Below are positions 16,990 through 25,401 of a DNA stretch of 64,000 bases, piece after piece. The notes below the pieces were generated by a model. That model made no database searches. It was not told the DNA's origin and saw only the letters and a program-made list of their open reading frames with translations. Made by a program: the position numbers and the translations under genes. Source of the stretch: a virus; the IMG/VR virus record IMGVR_UViG_3300013006_000020, positions 57,998 through 121,997 of that record. One strand, written 5' to 3'. Position 1 is the first letter of the stretch. Each line of letters begins with the position of its first letter.

Positions 16990-16998
16990 TAAATACAC
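16990..16998 (-). promoter_or_regulatory. Putative phage promoter, GTGTATTTA
   Basis: Minus-strand CTAGTGTATTTA overlaps the TAG of the dUTPase gene. Identical CTAGTGTATT strings occur at 29161-29176 and 50880-50892, also before gene starts. Confidence 0.45.
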
Positions 16999-17426
16999 TA
17001 GACCCCAGTGTGCCCGAACCCACCAGTGCCACGCTCTGTTGTTGATAACTCTCGAGCCTCAACAAACTCAGGTTTAATCACTTTTGCAAAAACCATTTGC
17101 GCAATCCTATCACCAATATGTACCTCAAAAGTCTTTTCACCGAAGTTAGCAAGTATTACACCGACATCTCCACGATAATCTGAATCAATTGTTCCAGGTG
17201 CATTGAGAACAAAGATTCCATTTTTAATTGCCAAACCACTTCTAGAGCGTATTTGTCCCTCAATGTTTGGCGGCATCTCAAGTGATAAATTTGTTTTTAC
17301 AAGAGCGATTTTTCCAGGTTCGATGGTCACCGCAGCTGCTGAGCACAAATCAACACCAGCAGATCCAGCCGTGGCATATGAAGGAATTTTTGCATTTTCA
17401 GAAAACGTTTTTATTTTAATAATCAT
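16998..17426 (-). CDS. dut: dUTPase (dUTP diphosphatase)
   Basis: 142 aa, the normal length for the trimeric family. All five motifs are present: AGVDLCSA, RSRSGLA, the catalytic APGTIDSDYRGD, RIAQMVF and the C-terminal RGTGGFGHTG. It hydrolyses dUTP to dUMP, keeping uracil out of DNA and supplying dUMP to ThyX (29802). Overlaps the RNR gene by 4 bases. Confidence 0.95.
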   Translation of the reverse strand: MIIKIKTFSENAKIPSYATAGSAGVDLCSAAAVTIEPGKIALVKTNLSLEMPPNIEGQIRSRSGLAIKNGIFVLNAPGTIDSDYRGDVGVILANFGEKTFEVHIGDRIAQMVFAKVIKPEFVEARELSTTERGTGGFGHTGV

Positions 17427-19339
17427 GTGATATCAACCAGTTCGCATTTATCGCCACTACACGCAAATGTTTGTGTGCCGATAGTGGAATCAGTCTTTTC
17501 GTAAGAAGTTAATTTTGACCAATCAAAATCTATTGGCATAGAAACAAGCACTTTCTCGTATTCTTCCTTAGAGCAGTCCTGATATGGTGCCTGTCTATAA
17601 GAATGGTCTGAGTGTGGTAAGAAGGAAATTCCACTGATCTCGTCAAAGTGGTTATATACCCAAGCACCAACTTCCATCCATTCGTGTTCTTTGACTGTTA
17701 CAGTAATAGACGGCTTATGTTCACACCAGTTTCTTTGATACATTAGCCAAGCATCAAGATGCTGTATTGCAGTGAATGAATTTCTAGTTCTCGAGCCTTC
17801 CGCTTTCATGGGGAATGAGAAAACCATTGTTGTGTCTGGCTTCATTACACATGCCTCGTAGGGAAAGCCATTGTCAATCATTAGCTTACACAATGGATCC
17901 TTCTTATCAGCCCGAACAGTTCTGATATAGTAGTTATTATGGCGTGGATGAATGCCAGAGGCAGCATCAACAAGTTGAGAAACAGTACCGCTTGGTTTTA
18001 CACAAGTGATTGCTGCTGCTGCATTTATGCCGACTTCCTTTGCAAATTTTTTATTTGTATCAATAGCAACTTGCTTTACTCTTTTTAGCATATCTTCGGT
18101 TTCAGGACATACAGTACCCATCATTTGATTGTCCATTATTCCTGTAAGTGAAACGCCGAGTAGAGCCTCTTCATCACAATTGTTCTTCCATTCTGATGAA
18201 AGATATGGGAAATATGTTAGTGAGGCCTGAAATGTTCCAAGGATGGTGGCCAATCTCGTCTTTCTAGAAAGGGATTCCTCTGTGTCGTCGTGACGAACAA
18301 TAACCTCTGTTAGATTGCAGAACTCACGATCTCTTAGGATAATTTCAGAACATGGGTTGGTTCCGAACTCATAGGATGCGTCTCTTCGATCTCCTAGTTT
18401 TTCAACAGTCTTTTTGCATGCCTCACGATTGAAGATACCGCGTTCGCCACTTTTGCTCTTGTAAAGCGAAACCCATTCTTCCATAAAGATACCAATGTCT
18501 GGTCTTTCCTTGTAGGCAACGGAGTTATTTGCAAGACCGCGTTGTGGATTTTCATTCCACCAAGCCCCAGACTTTGCGTCTCGCATTCTTTCATCAGTAA
18601 GATTGCTGAGCGATATAAGTGCAGATCTTCGCACACCTCCAACCACGACAACTTCTGCAATCTTACAGACCACATCGTGGCACTCGATTGAAGTGAGTTT
18701 TCTTCCTGCAGCCTTCTTAAAAGTATCAATAGTGAATCTAAAGAGATCTTCCAGTGGCCCCGGACCAGATGCACGTCCACCAAATGTCTTGAGTCTTGCG
18801 CCAGAAGCACGAACTTTTGACACGTCCCATTTTGGAATTTGGCCTCCAATAAGTAGGGATACCAGTTCTCTGTATGCCTTAGCCCAGCCAGCCTTGCTAT
18901 CTTGAACGACAATAGTAGTCTCGCTGTTTGTAAACTCTTCAGCGATAGTTGGGAGCTTTTCGACGTATTGTCGCTCAACAGAAAATCCAACTCCCGTGCC
19001 GCACAGGAGAATGTATAAGATTTCGTCAAACGCCCTGACTCGGCTGACCGTGACATATGAACAATTATACCCCGCAACATTATCTCGCTTCAAGGCTTCA
19101 CCGGCGGTCATCAGCGCCCGCATGCTTGGCATAATTTCAAGATTAAGTACAGCTGTTTTAAGCTCTGTAACCAAATCTTTGTTAATATTATAAGATTGAT
19201 TTGTCTTTAGATGATTAACAAAAAAATCAAAGTATCTGTCAACAGTTTCAATCCACGTTTCACGACGGCCAAGCTCATCGCGAAATCTTGAGTATCTTGA
19301 TAAATGAATAAACTGTTGGTACTGTGTTGGTAGACTCAT
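17423..19339 (-). CDS. nrdJ: B12-dependent class II ribonucleotide reductase
   Basis: 638 aa, close to the monomeric RTPR type of Lactobacillus leichmannii. Visible: GRRETWIETVDRYFDFF near the N-terminus, the first active-site cysteine in VAGYNCSYVTV, NPCSE (radical cysteine loop) in FGTNPCSEIIL, FCNLTEV (second of the disulfide pair), VKPSGTVSQLVDAASGIHPRH, and the C-terminal CxxxxC pair (C627, C632) that passes electrons from thioredoxin. It makes dNTPs without oxygen or a second subunit but needs adenosylcobalamin from the host. It is the first gene of a run that includes dut. Confidence 0.9.
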   Translation of the reverse strand: MSLPTQYQQFIHLSRYSRFRDELGRRETWIETVDRYFDFFVNHLKTNQSYNINKDLVTELKTAVLNLEIMPSMRALMTAGEALKRDNVAGYNCSYVTVSRVRAFDEILYILLCGTGVGFSVERQYVEKLPTIAEEFTNSETTIVVQDSKAGWAKAYRELVSLLIGGQIPKWDVSKVRASGARLKTFGGRASGPGPLEDLFRFTIDTFKKAAGRKLTSIECHDVVCKIAEVVVVGGVRRSALISLSNLTDERMRDAKSGAWWNENPQRGLANNSVAYKERPDIGIFMEEWVSLYKSKSGERGIFNREACKKTVEKLGDRRDASYEFGTNPCSEIILRDREFCNLTEVIVRHDDTEESLSRKTRLATILGTFQASLTYFPYLSSEWKNNCDEEALLGVSLTGIMDNQMMGTVCPETEDMLKRVKQVAIDTNKKFAKEVGINAAAAITCVKPSGTVSQLVDAASGIHPRHNNYYIRTVRADKKDPLCKLMIDNGFPYEACVMKPDTTMVFSFPMKAEGSRTRNSFTAIQHLDAWLMYQRNWCEHKPSITVTVKEHEWMEVGAWVYNHFDEISGISFLPHSDHSYRQAPYQDCSKEEYEKVLVSMPIDFDWSKLTSYEKTDSTIGTQTFACSGDKCELVDIT

Positions 19340-19390
19340 GTTAGTAGTTATTATAGGATTATTAGTTTCGCATACACCTTGATCGTGGAT

Positions 19391-20368
19391 TCAAATTGCA
19401 TATTCTGCTGCGATTTTTTGCGCGTAAATATCCACACCGTACTTCTTGTAGAGATCGAAATTCTTCATGCCAATACTTTGTCGATCTTGTGCCGAAATAG
19501 ACGCCATCTTTTTTGTGCGATCTAGTAGATCTTCAAAGTCCTTGCACAACCATTCTTCACTCTCAAAAAGTTCTGGTATGGCAGAGTCTGCATAAGAAAG
19601 AACTGGCTTGCCGTGAGAAAAAGCCTCTAGTATAGAGAAACAGAATGCCTCATTTGAGGATGGGTAGTGGTATACATCACAAGAGTTGAGGATATTAAGC
19701 TTTTGCTCTTCATTGATGTTTGCCATAACCATTGCATTTTGTGCGTTAGTATGATTTAAATATGCTGCAACGCCATCAAAATATGCACGATCTAGTATTT
19801 CGCCGCCAATAATAAACTGATTCTCTGGCATTCGTGCGGCGCAATAAATAGTATCGTGAATCATTTTTGAAGGACAGAAACTTGAGACACGACCAAAAAC
19901 TGGAACTTCTGATTGTTCTTTAATTGTCTCTGAGGAATTAATTCCATACTTAACAATTTCCCCATTAGTAACCCATGGGCTAAGAGACTTTTGATATTCT
20001 GAGCTAAAGAAAACTTTATTGAATTGTGTGTGATCAAAACCGACTTGTTGCCCACAAAGTATACTAGCAAAGCGCTTGCACTTTGGAAGGTTACTAAAGA
20101 AGGATGGATTTTGTGAGCCTGGAAGGAACACATGAATTACATCTGGATTGAACTTATGAATATAATCCACACAAGAGTTATCATAATCAAAACCCTTATC
20201 TAGGTATAGTCGAGTTTCCCCTAGTTTAGAGAACTTTTCCCTATAAGGGCCATCAATACAACCAATAAATGTCATTTCATTGTTTGCAGACAATTGTTTT
20301 GCTAGGTTAAAAGAGGCTAAAGATGAGCCTCCCGAGTTAAAGAAGTTGTTGACGAAAGCTATTCGCAT
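19391..20368 (-). CDS. GT-B glycosyltransferase (group 1)
   Basis: 325 aa from ATG 20368 (MRIAFVNNFFNSGGSS), preferred over a longer frame because it starts the Rossmann strand. The GGSS loop, a middle PVFGRVSSFCPSKMI and a C-terminal VYHYPSSNEAFCFSILEAFSHGKPVLSYA (the EX7E-type donor site) fit family GT4. Likely adds sugar to phage DNA, a virion protein or a host glycan. It ends the minus block and faces the (+) island divergently across 34 bases. Confidence 0.8.
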   Translation of the reverse strand: MRIAFVNNFFNSGGSSLASFNLAKQLSANNEMTFIGCIDGPYREKFSKLGETRLYLDKGFDYDNSCVDYIHKFNPDVIHVFLPGSQNPSFFSNLPKCKRFASILCGQQVGFDHTQFNKVFFSSEYQKSLSPWVTNGEIVKYGINSSETIKEQSEVPVFGRVSSFCPSKMIHDTIYCAARMPENQFIIGGEILDRAYFDGVAAYLNHTNAQNAMVMANINEEQKLNILNSCDVYHYPSSNEAFCFSILEAFSHGKPVLSYADSAIPELFESEEWLCKDFEDLLDRTKKMASISAQDRQSIGMKNFDLYKKYGVDIYAQKIAAEYAI

Positions 20369-20380
20369 ATTAGAGTATAG

Positions 20381-20391
20381 GTGTATAAATA
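20381..20391 (+). promoter_or_regulatory. Putative late promoter, GTGTATAAATA
   Basis: Contains TATAAATA, the exact T4 late promoter core, inside the local GTGTAT motif, 11 bases before the ATG at 20403. It is the only signal in the 34-base divergent gap and would serve the (+) Cys-rich island. Confidence 0.55.
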
Positions 20392-20402
20392 AAAGTACAG
20401 CT

Positions 20403-21005
20403 ATGGATACCAAAGAACCCGACTATATTTTTACAACTCGTGAAGCTGCCGAAAACATGGCAAAGAAACTTGACTGTGGCGGCACGCAGGAGTTTTATAA
20501 CATAGATGGCAAGCAAAGTGGATTAAAAGCAAATACAACCTATTATCTGCCGTGCTCTTCACGTGAGGCACTTCACGATAATTTGGCGAAGTATAAAAAG
20601 AAAATGTCAAAAGCTGAAGCTGTTGACACAGATGAAATTGATTTTCCAGAGTGCGAAGGGCCAGTTTCATTTGATGCTTTCCTAAAATCTTATTTTACAC
20701 AGGGCGGCGACTATGTTAGTGACTCTGTTAAAAATTCTCTTAAGAAAAAGGCTGAAGATTATAATAAAAAAGGAAAACACAAGATACGAACGTCAACACT
20801 TGTGACGGTTTTTAGAAGAGGTATTGGTGCTTACAAAACAAATCCTCAGAGCGTAAGACCAAATGTACGAAGTGCAGATCAATGGGGATACGGAAGAGTA
20901 AATGGTTTCTTGCACGCTCTAAGAACAGGGTCATTTAAGAGAAAACCATTTGATACAGATTTGTTACCAGCATCACATAGCCTATCATCTAAAGGCAAAA
21001 AATGA
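20403..21005 (+). CDS. Conserved phage protein (DUF5824-like)
   Basis: 200 aa from ATG 20403; a longer frame to 20280 overlaps the divergent gene and lacks support. The C-terminal half (TLVTVFRRGIGAYKTNPQSVRP ... WGYGRVNGFLHALRTG ... FDTDLLPASHSLS) matches a widespread phage domain of unknown function (DUF5824 from memory). The N-terminal half is a separate unit. It opens the (+) island and overlaps the first Cys-rich paralogue by 4 bases. Confidence 0.65.
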   Translation: MDTKEPDYIFTTREAAENMAKKLDCGGTQEFYNIDGKQSGLKANTTYYLPCSSREALHDNLAKYKKKMSKAEAVDTDEIDFPECEGPVSFDAFLKSYFTQGGDYVSDSVKNSLKKKAEDYNKKGKHKIRTSTLVTVFRRGIGAYKTNPQSVRPNVRSADQWGYGRVNGFLHALRTGSFKRKPFDTDLLPASHSLSSKGKK

Positions 21006-21955
21006 AATTAGAAGACCAAATTCGCAAATTAATTGCGTTTAAAAAACCAGAGCCAACTGCGTTATATGAGCCAACGCCAATGGTAGATGAGCCTGTTGTT
21101 GATTCTATTAAACCAAAAGGTGGTAGTGGATTACGCGGGGCAGAAACATGCAGCTACTGGGATGGTGGGCCATGGGCATGGCCAATGCTGGCTAATCCCA
21201 TGTGCAAAATATGTGACACAAATCCACAGCCATTTTGTGATTGCTTGAGGGCTTATAACAATCCATGCTATAGAGAGCATATACCATGGCGGAACCATCC
21301 TGATCCACAACCACCTACACTGCCTCCAGCTTTTCCAAATATGCCAGAGGGCTGTCCTAGTATTGAACAGATGGACGGTCCTGGATACACCGAGGAGGAA
21401 TGGGTTGGTAATCCAGAAACACTTAGTGGCGAAAGATATATATGGAATAGCTGGCCTTGGTTAACAAGAACCGCCGATGGTAAACTAGGCGAATATGATT
21501 TTCACGGGCTATACAATTGGCCTGGAGATCCAGAAACAGATGGTGGTAGCAATCCAAATTTTCATCCACTTGATCCAGACAGCTTATGGAGCACAGATAT
21601 TGATGGACGGCGCTGGTACATGCGTGATATATGGGCTTATTGGTTTGGGCCTAACGGAGGTGGTACTTTTTATCCAACACTTCGAGATAGGAGAATGAAG
21701 GAAATGGGATGCTTTGGTATTCCTCTTTTGCGCACCAATGGTGCGTGTTGCGCGCCCGCTGGAGAGTTTGGTGGCTTTACGTGTAGCTCAACCACTAGTA
21801 ATCAATGTAATGGGACTTTTTATCCTGGAAGGAACTGCGCGGATATTGGAGGCGATAATTGTGGTTTGGCACGAAATCCCATTCAAGAAAGCAATCAAGT
21901 AAAAAGACCGAAAGAAGCAATGGATATGGTGGTTTCATTACTGAAGAGAAAATAA
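21002..21955 (+). CDS. Cys-rich paralogue 1 with C-terminal GACC domain
   Basis: 317 aa. Three parts: an N-terminal amphipathic helix and proline stretch (LIAFKKPEPTALYEPTPMV), a variable Trp/Pro/Asn-rich middle, and a C-terminal cysteine domain: GACCAPAGEFGGFTC, QCNGTFYPGRNCADIGGDNCG. A last segment KRPKEAMDMVVSLLKRK is helical. No classical signal peptide. The cysteine spacing resembles GACC..DG.C....C..G repeats that I associate with planctomycete extracellular proteins. Probably virion-exposed. Shares layout with the next three genes. Confidence 0.65.
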   Translation: MKLEDQIRKLIAFKKPEPTALYEPTPMVDEPVVDSIKPKGGSGLRGAETCSYWDGGPWAWPMLANPMCKICDTNPQPFCDCLRAYNNPCYREHIPWRNHPDPQPPTLPPAFPNMPEGCPSIEQMDGPGYTEEEWVGNPETLSGERYIWNSWPWLTRTADGKLGEYDFHGLYNWPGDPETDGGSNPNFHPLDPDSLWSTDIDGRRWYMRDIWAYWFGPNGGGTFYPTLRDRRMKEMGCFGIPLLRTNGACCAPAGEFGGFTCSSTTSNQCNGTFYPGRNCADIGGDNCGLARNPIQESNQVKRPKEAMDMVVSLLKRK

Positions 21956-21956
21956 A

Positions 21957-22943
21957 ATGAAAAGATCATTAGAATCAATACTAAATAAACTTATAGCCAA
22001 AGTTGAACTAGCGCCCTTATACGACCCTGTTCCATTAGAGCCAGAGGTAGGCCCTGGTGAAGTAGCACAAAAAGGCGGCGGGAGACCTGGAGAACGTGGT
22101 TGCGGATATGCCGTACTTGGAATGGGTCAACCTGGTTTATGGGGTGGTCGTGAGCCAGGATCTTATAACTCAACTGTAAATTATAGTATTGCATATGGAG
22201 ATTGCCCGCTTTGCAGGGGAGCTTCACCACCAGCATTTTGTGCTTGCATAGCTGCTTATAGCAATCCGTGTTATAACTGGCACTGGAGTAATGGTACTGG
22301 TAATTTGAATCCTGATCAAACTAATCCAACCTGGGATCCTCCAGCGTATTCTTCTTATCCGCCTGGATGCCCAAGTAAAGAAGAATTAGAAGGGTTTGGA
22401 TATACCGAAGAAGAATGGATTGGCAATCCAGAAACTCTTACTGGCCAGCGATACAGATGGTTTGCTTGGGATTATTTAACAAGAATAAGAAACCCAGATG
22501 GTAGCTGGTCTCCTAGTCAACATGCTCCATTGGGATATGAAACTATATGGGGATACGGCCAGGCAAACCCATTTGATCCAGAAGCATACGCTTCTAGCAT
22601 TCCAAGAATAACTATGCGTCAACTGTGGGAAGAGTTTTTTTCAGGAATTTATGGTAGATATCGCCCAACATTACTGCAGAGAAAAATGTTGGAGAGCGGA
22701 TGCAACGGAAATCCAGGCGAGCAGATAGGCGCTTGCTGCAGTCCAGATGGTGAATTTGGCGGTTTTAGATGTTCTCAAACTTACGGCCATGAATGTCAGG
22801 GAACCTTTCATTCTGGAAAAACATGCGCAGATATCGGTGGCGATAATTGCGGTTCTGCAATGAATCCCATCCAACAAAACGACCAAACAAAAAAGACAAA
22901 AGAAGCAATGGACATGGTGATGTCTTTACTTAAAAAAAAATAA
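21957..22943 (+). CDS. Cys-rich paralogue 2 with C-terminal GACC domain
   Basis: 328 aa. The N-terminus (SILNKLIAKVELAPLYDPVP) and C-terminal domain (GACCSPDGEFGGFRC ... ECQGTFHSGKTCADIGGDNCG ... KEAMDMVMSLLKKK) match paralogue 1. The middle is also related to paralogue 1 (CxxCxxxxxPFCxC / CPLCRGASPPAFCACIAAY, GYTEEEWxGNPETL, then a tract before the GACC domain). Starts 1 base after the previous stop (TAAAATG). Confidence 0.65.
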   Translation: MKRSLESILNKLIAKVELAPLYDPVPLEPEVGPGEVAQKGGGRPGERGCGYAVLGMGQPGLWGGREPGSYNSTVNYSIAYGDCPLCRGASPPAFCACIAAYSNPCYNWHWSNGTGNLNPDQTNPTWDPPAYSSYPPGCPSKEELEGFGYTEEEWIGNPETLTGQRYRWFAWDYLTRIRNPDGSWSPSQHAPLGYETIWGYGQANPFDPEAYASSIPRITMRQLWEEFFSGIYGRYRPTLLQRKMLESGCNGNPGEQIGACCSPDGEFGGFRCSQTYGHECQGTFHSGKTCADIGGDNCGSAMNPIQQNDQTKKTKEAMDMVMSLLKKK

Positions 22944-22944
22944 A

Positions 22945-23706
22945 ATGAAAAGATCAATAGAAGACATTATTAAATTAGTGGCTGTAAAACAAGCGGCTCC
23001 TCCACCAACCCGTTTAGAAAAGCCTAGTACGGTAAAAGAAGATCCGACGCGGCCTATGGCCACTCTTTGTGGAATAACATATCCAGCAGAATATGACAAT
23101 GGTATAGCAGTTGGCCACTACGACGTGCGAGAAGTTTACCGAGATATAATACCTTGGATGTATTGCAGACCTCTACCAGAGGGTGGATGCGAACCACTAT
23201 ACCCTTCAGAACCTATCGACTCGATGCCATCTCAACAAACCGTAACGGATAGGGATTTGCCTTTGACTTGGCAAAGGGAACACCCAGAGTTTAATCCTAA
23301 CGATCCGGCAACATGGGGTTCCGTATTTGGTCCTGGTGGTTTTGTTGATCGTATGATAAGATACGCTAATTGCCCAAGGGACGAAAACTATCAACCAATA
23401 CCTTGTCATAGTGAGGAAACTATTCGTGAATTTATTGATATTGTTCGTCAGTTTTACGCCGTTAGATGCGGATTTGTAGCTTCTCAGACTGGCGCTTGCT
23501 GTAGTCCTGATGGAGAATTTGGCGGATTTAGATGTGATTCAACCACAAGCACTGGATGTGTGGGAAATTTTTATCCTGGAAAGAGCTGTGCAGACATCAA
23601 TGGAAACAATTGTGGTTTAGCACCAAATCCGCTTCAGCAAAGCAATCAAGTGAAAAGACCGAAAGAAGCAATAGATATGGTTATGTCCTCACTTAAAAGG
23701 TCATAA
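22945..23706 (+). CDS. Cys-rich paralogue 3 with C-terminal GACC domain
   Basis: 253 aa. Same N- and C-terminal parts (GACCSPDGEFGGFRC, GCVGNFYPGKSCADINGNNCG, KRPKEAIDMVMSSLKRS). The middle differs from paralogues 1-2 but matches paralogue 4: VTDRDLPLTWQREHPEFNP and WGSVFGPGGF. The array thus has two subfamilies (1-2 and 3-4) with a shared end domain. Confidence 0.65.
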   Translation: MKRSIEDIIKLVAVKQAAPPPTRLEKPSTVKEDPTRPMATLCGITYPAEYDNGIAVGHYDVREVYRDIIPWMYCRPLPEGGCEPLYPSEPIDSMPSQQTVTDRDLPLTWQREHPEFNPNDPATWGSVFGPGGFVDRMIRYANCPRDENYQPIPCHSEETIREFIDIVRQFYAVRCGFVASQTGACCSPDGEFGGFRCDSTTSTGCVGNFYPGKSCADINGNNCGLAPNPLQQSNQVKRPKEAIDMVMSSLKRS

Positions 23707-23729
23707 AAATTAAGTTGGTATCTGAATAG

Positions 23730-23741
23730 GTGTATTTTATA
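23730..23741 (+). promoter_or_regulatory. Putative phage promoter, GTGTATTTTATA
   Basis: Lies in the 47-base gap between paralogues 3 and 4, preceded by ATAG as at 20381. A weak AGG follows at 23743-23745, upstream of the ATG at 23754. Confidence 0.45.
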
Positions 23742-23753
23742 CAGGTAAATAAA

Positions 23754-24560
23754 ATGTCAGATTCAATTGAAAATAAACTCCGTAATATTTCAAAGTCAGT
23801 TAAAGCACCGCCAATTCCAACTCTTTTACGAAGGCCTGAAAAAGTAGATGAAAGTCTCATGGTCGGTGGAGGCGGTGGTGGCTCTTATAGCATTTGTGGA
23901 GTAGAAATTCCAAATGATGATAATTACACTATATTTATGGTGTACACCACTATAATTAGTGCCATGTATTGCAGAGAAGCACCGGTCGCCGGGTGCTACA
24001 CCGTGTTCGTTGGCCAACCATTTGATGGTTCGATAACTGGCGAAGGCCAAGTTACTGACCGAGATCTGCCTTTAACTTGGCAAAGAAACCACCCTGAATT
24101 TGACCCTGCAGATCCAGGCACTTGGGGTTCCGTATTTGGTCCTGGTGGTCTAGCTGAAAGATATGTAAGATTCTGGAATTGCAACGAGGCTGATGGCGGT
24201 ATGGACGGAAATGGACCATGCTCCAACGGCTATGATCTTGCTAAAATTGCACGACTGGTTGAGATAATTCGTCAGCTTTATATTGCTAAATGCGGATTTG
24301 CTGTATCTTCAGCGGGAGCTTGTTGCGCGCCAGCTGGAGAATTTGGTGGCTTTACTTGTACAGAAGTCGCTGGAACAAATAACTGTCAGGGGAATTTTTA
24401 CCCAGGACAAAGCTGTCAACAAATCGGTGGCAACAATTGCGGTTTAGCGCCAAATCCACTTCAGCAAAACCCAAACGAGCAAAAGATGCGAAACCGAGAC
24501 GAGCAAAAGAAAGTTGCTGGTGAGTTAATAAAACAACTGAGGTTATTTACAAAAAAATAA
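23754..24560 (+). CDS. Cys-rich paralogue 4 with C-terminal GACC domain
   Basis: 268 aa from ATG 23754 (MSDSIENKLRNISKSV); an upstream in-frame ATG at 23730 lies within the promoter motif. Middle domain as in paralogue 3 (VTDRDLPLTWQRNHPEFDP, WGSVFGPGGL). C-terminal GACCAPAGEFGGFTC, NCQGNFYPGQSCQQIGGNNCG. A glycine run follows the N-terminal helix. The lysine-rich tail is longer than in the others. Confidence 0.65.
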   Translation: MSDSIENKLRNISKSVKAPPIPTLLRRPEKVDESLMVGGGGGGSYSICGVEIPNDDNYTIFMVYTTIISAMYCREAPVAGCYTVFVGQPFDGSITGEGQVTDRDLPLTWQRNHPEFDPADPGTWGSVFGPGGLAERYVRFWNCNEADGGMDGNGPCSNGYDLAKIARLVEIIRQLYIAKCGFAVSSAGACCAPAGEFGGFTCTEVAGTNNCQGNFYPGQSCQQIGGNNCGLAPNPLQQNPNEQKMRNRDEQKKVAGELIKQLRLFTKK

Positions 24561-24564
24561 AACA

Positions 24565-24921
24565 ATGAAAAACTACATCGCAAAACTTAATATTGCTGCT
24601 GCAGAGTACTTTACAGTTGCCGGTATGGCAAGACACGTTTGCGTATATTGCTCAGCTTCAGGTTCAGCCTCAGGTTTTTATAAACCAGACCGTGTTATTG
24701 TTAGTGCGACAGGCGATAGATGTAGAGGAAACTATACGCTATCTTATGATATACCAGCAAGCCCTTCTGGAACCTGCGAATACGCTTTTTGCCAGAACGT
24801 ATCTGGTGTTGTAATAGGGCGTATTGGGGCTTATTATTGCTCATCACAGCCCCCTGTTTTTAGTACACCAATTCCATCGAGAGTTACACCACAAGCTGCA
24901 CCGCCATTTAGAATGATGTAA
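24565..24921 (+). CDS. Small Cys-rich protein ending the (+) island
   Basis: 118 aa with seven cysteines, Ser/Pro-rich, beta-prone. It lacks the GACC domain, so it is not an obvious paralogue, but it has similar composition and lies 4 bases after paralogue 4. Its stop faces that of the minus-strand nuclease at 24925. Probably a surface or virion protein; inference only. Confidence 0.5.
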   Translation: MKNYIAKLNIAAAEYFTVAGMARHVCVYCSASGSASGFYKPDRVIVSATGDRCRGNYTLSYDIPASPSGTCEYAFCQNVSGVVIGRIGAYYCSSQPPVFSTPIPSRVTPQAAPPFRMM

Positions 24922-24924
24922 AGA

Positions 24925-25401
24925 TTATCTTATAAAACTTTCTATGGGCCTGAGTACACGCTGCTCAAGCCCATATGTTTTTCCATAACCAAGATCAATC
25001 AAGTTTTTGTCTTGTATAAGATCTGCAGAAGAACACCATCCAACTATGTTATAGTTTGGTCGCTGACCAACAATTAAAACGTAAACATCTGAAGGTGTTT
25101 CGCTCTTGGATCGTCTAGCCAAAAGTTTACCGGATTTATACTTAGTTGTTTTAATATCAATCTTCTTGCCGTTAAATAGTACATCATCACCGCCCTTTCG
25201 GGGGCTAATTGACATATCTGGATACAGATTTACCGCCTTGCAAAAGGCAAACTCTCCACATATTCCCTCTAGGTCTGTTTCTTCACATGACTGAGGACCA
25301 ATCTTTTTATCAGAAACGCCCCCGTTTCTATTGGAGGCGTATCTGTTTTTCGCAAGCCATTCACATATTTTTATTTCAGATTCAGTTAGCTTTACTATCA
25401 T
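24925..25401 (-). CDS. PD-(D/E)XK-type nuclease
   Basis: 158 aa. EGICGEFAFCKAVN, then GGDDVLFNGKKIDIKTTKYK gives the E...D...DxK layout of restriction-fold nucleases found in many phages. Likely an endonuclease or resolvase; specificity cannot be told. Overlaps the methyltransferase gene by 20 bases. Confidence 0.6.
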   Translation of the reverse strand: MIVKLTESEIKICEWLAKNRYASNRNGGVSDKKIGPQSCEETDLEGICGEFAFCKAVNLYPDMSISPRKGGDDVLFNGKKIDIKTTKYKSGKLLARRSKSETPSDVYVLIVGQRPNYNIVGWCSSADLIQDKNLIDLGYGKTYGLEQRVLRPIESFIR

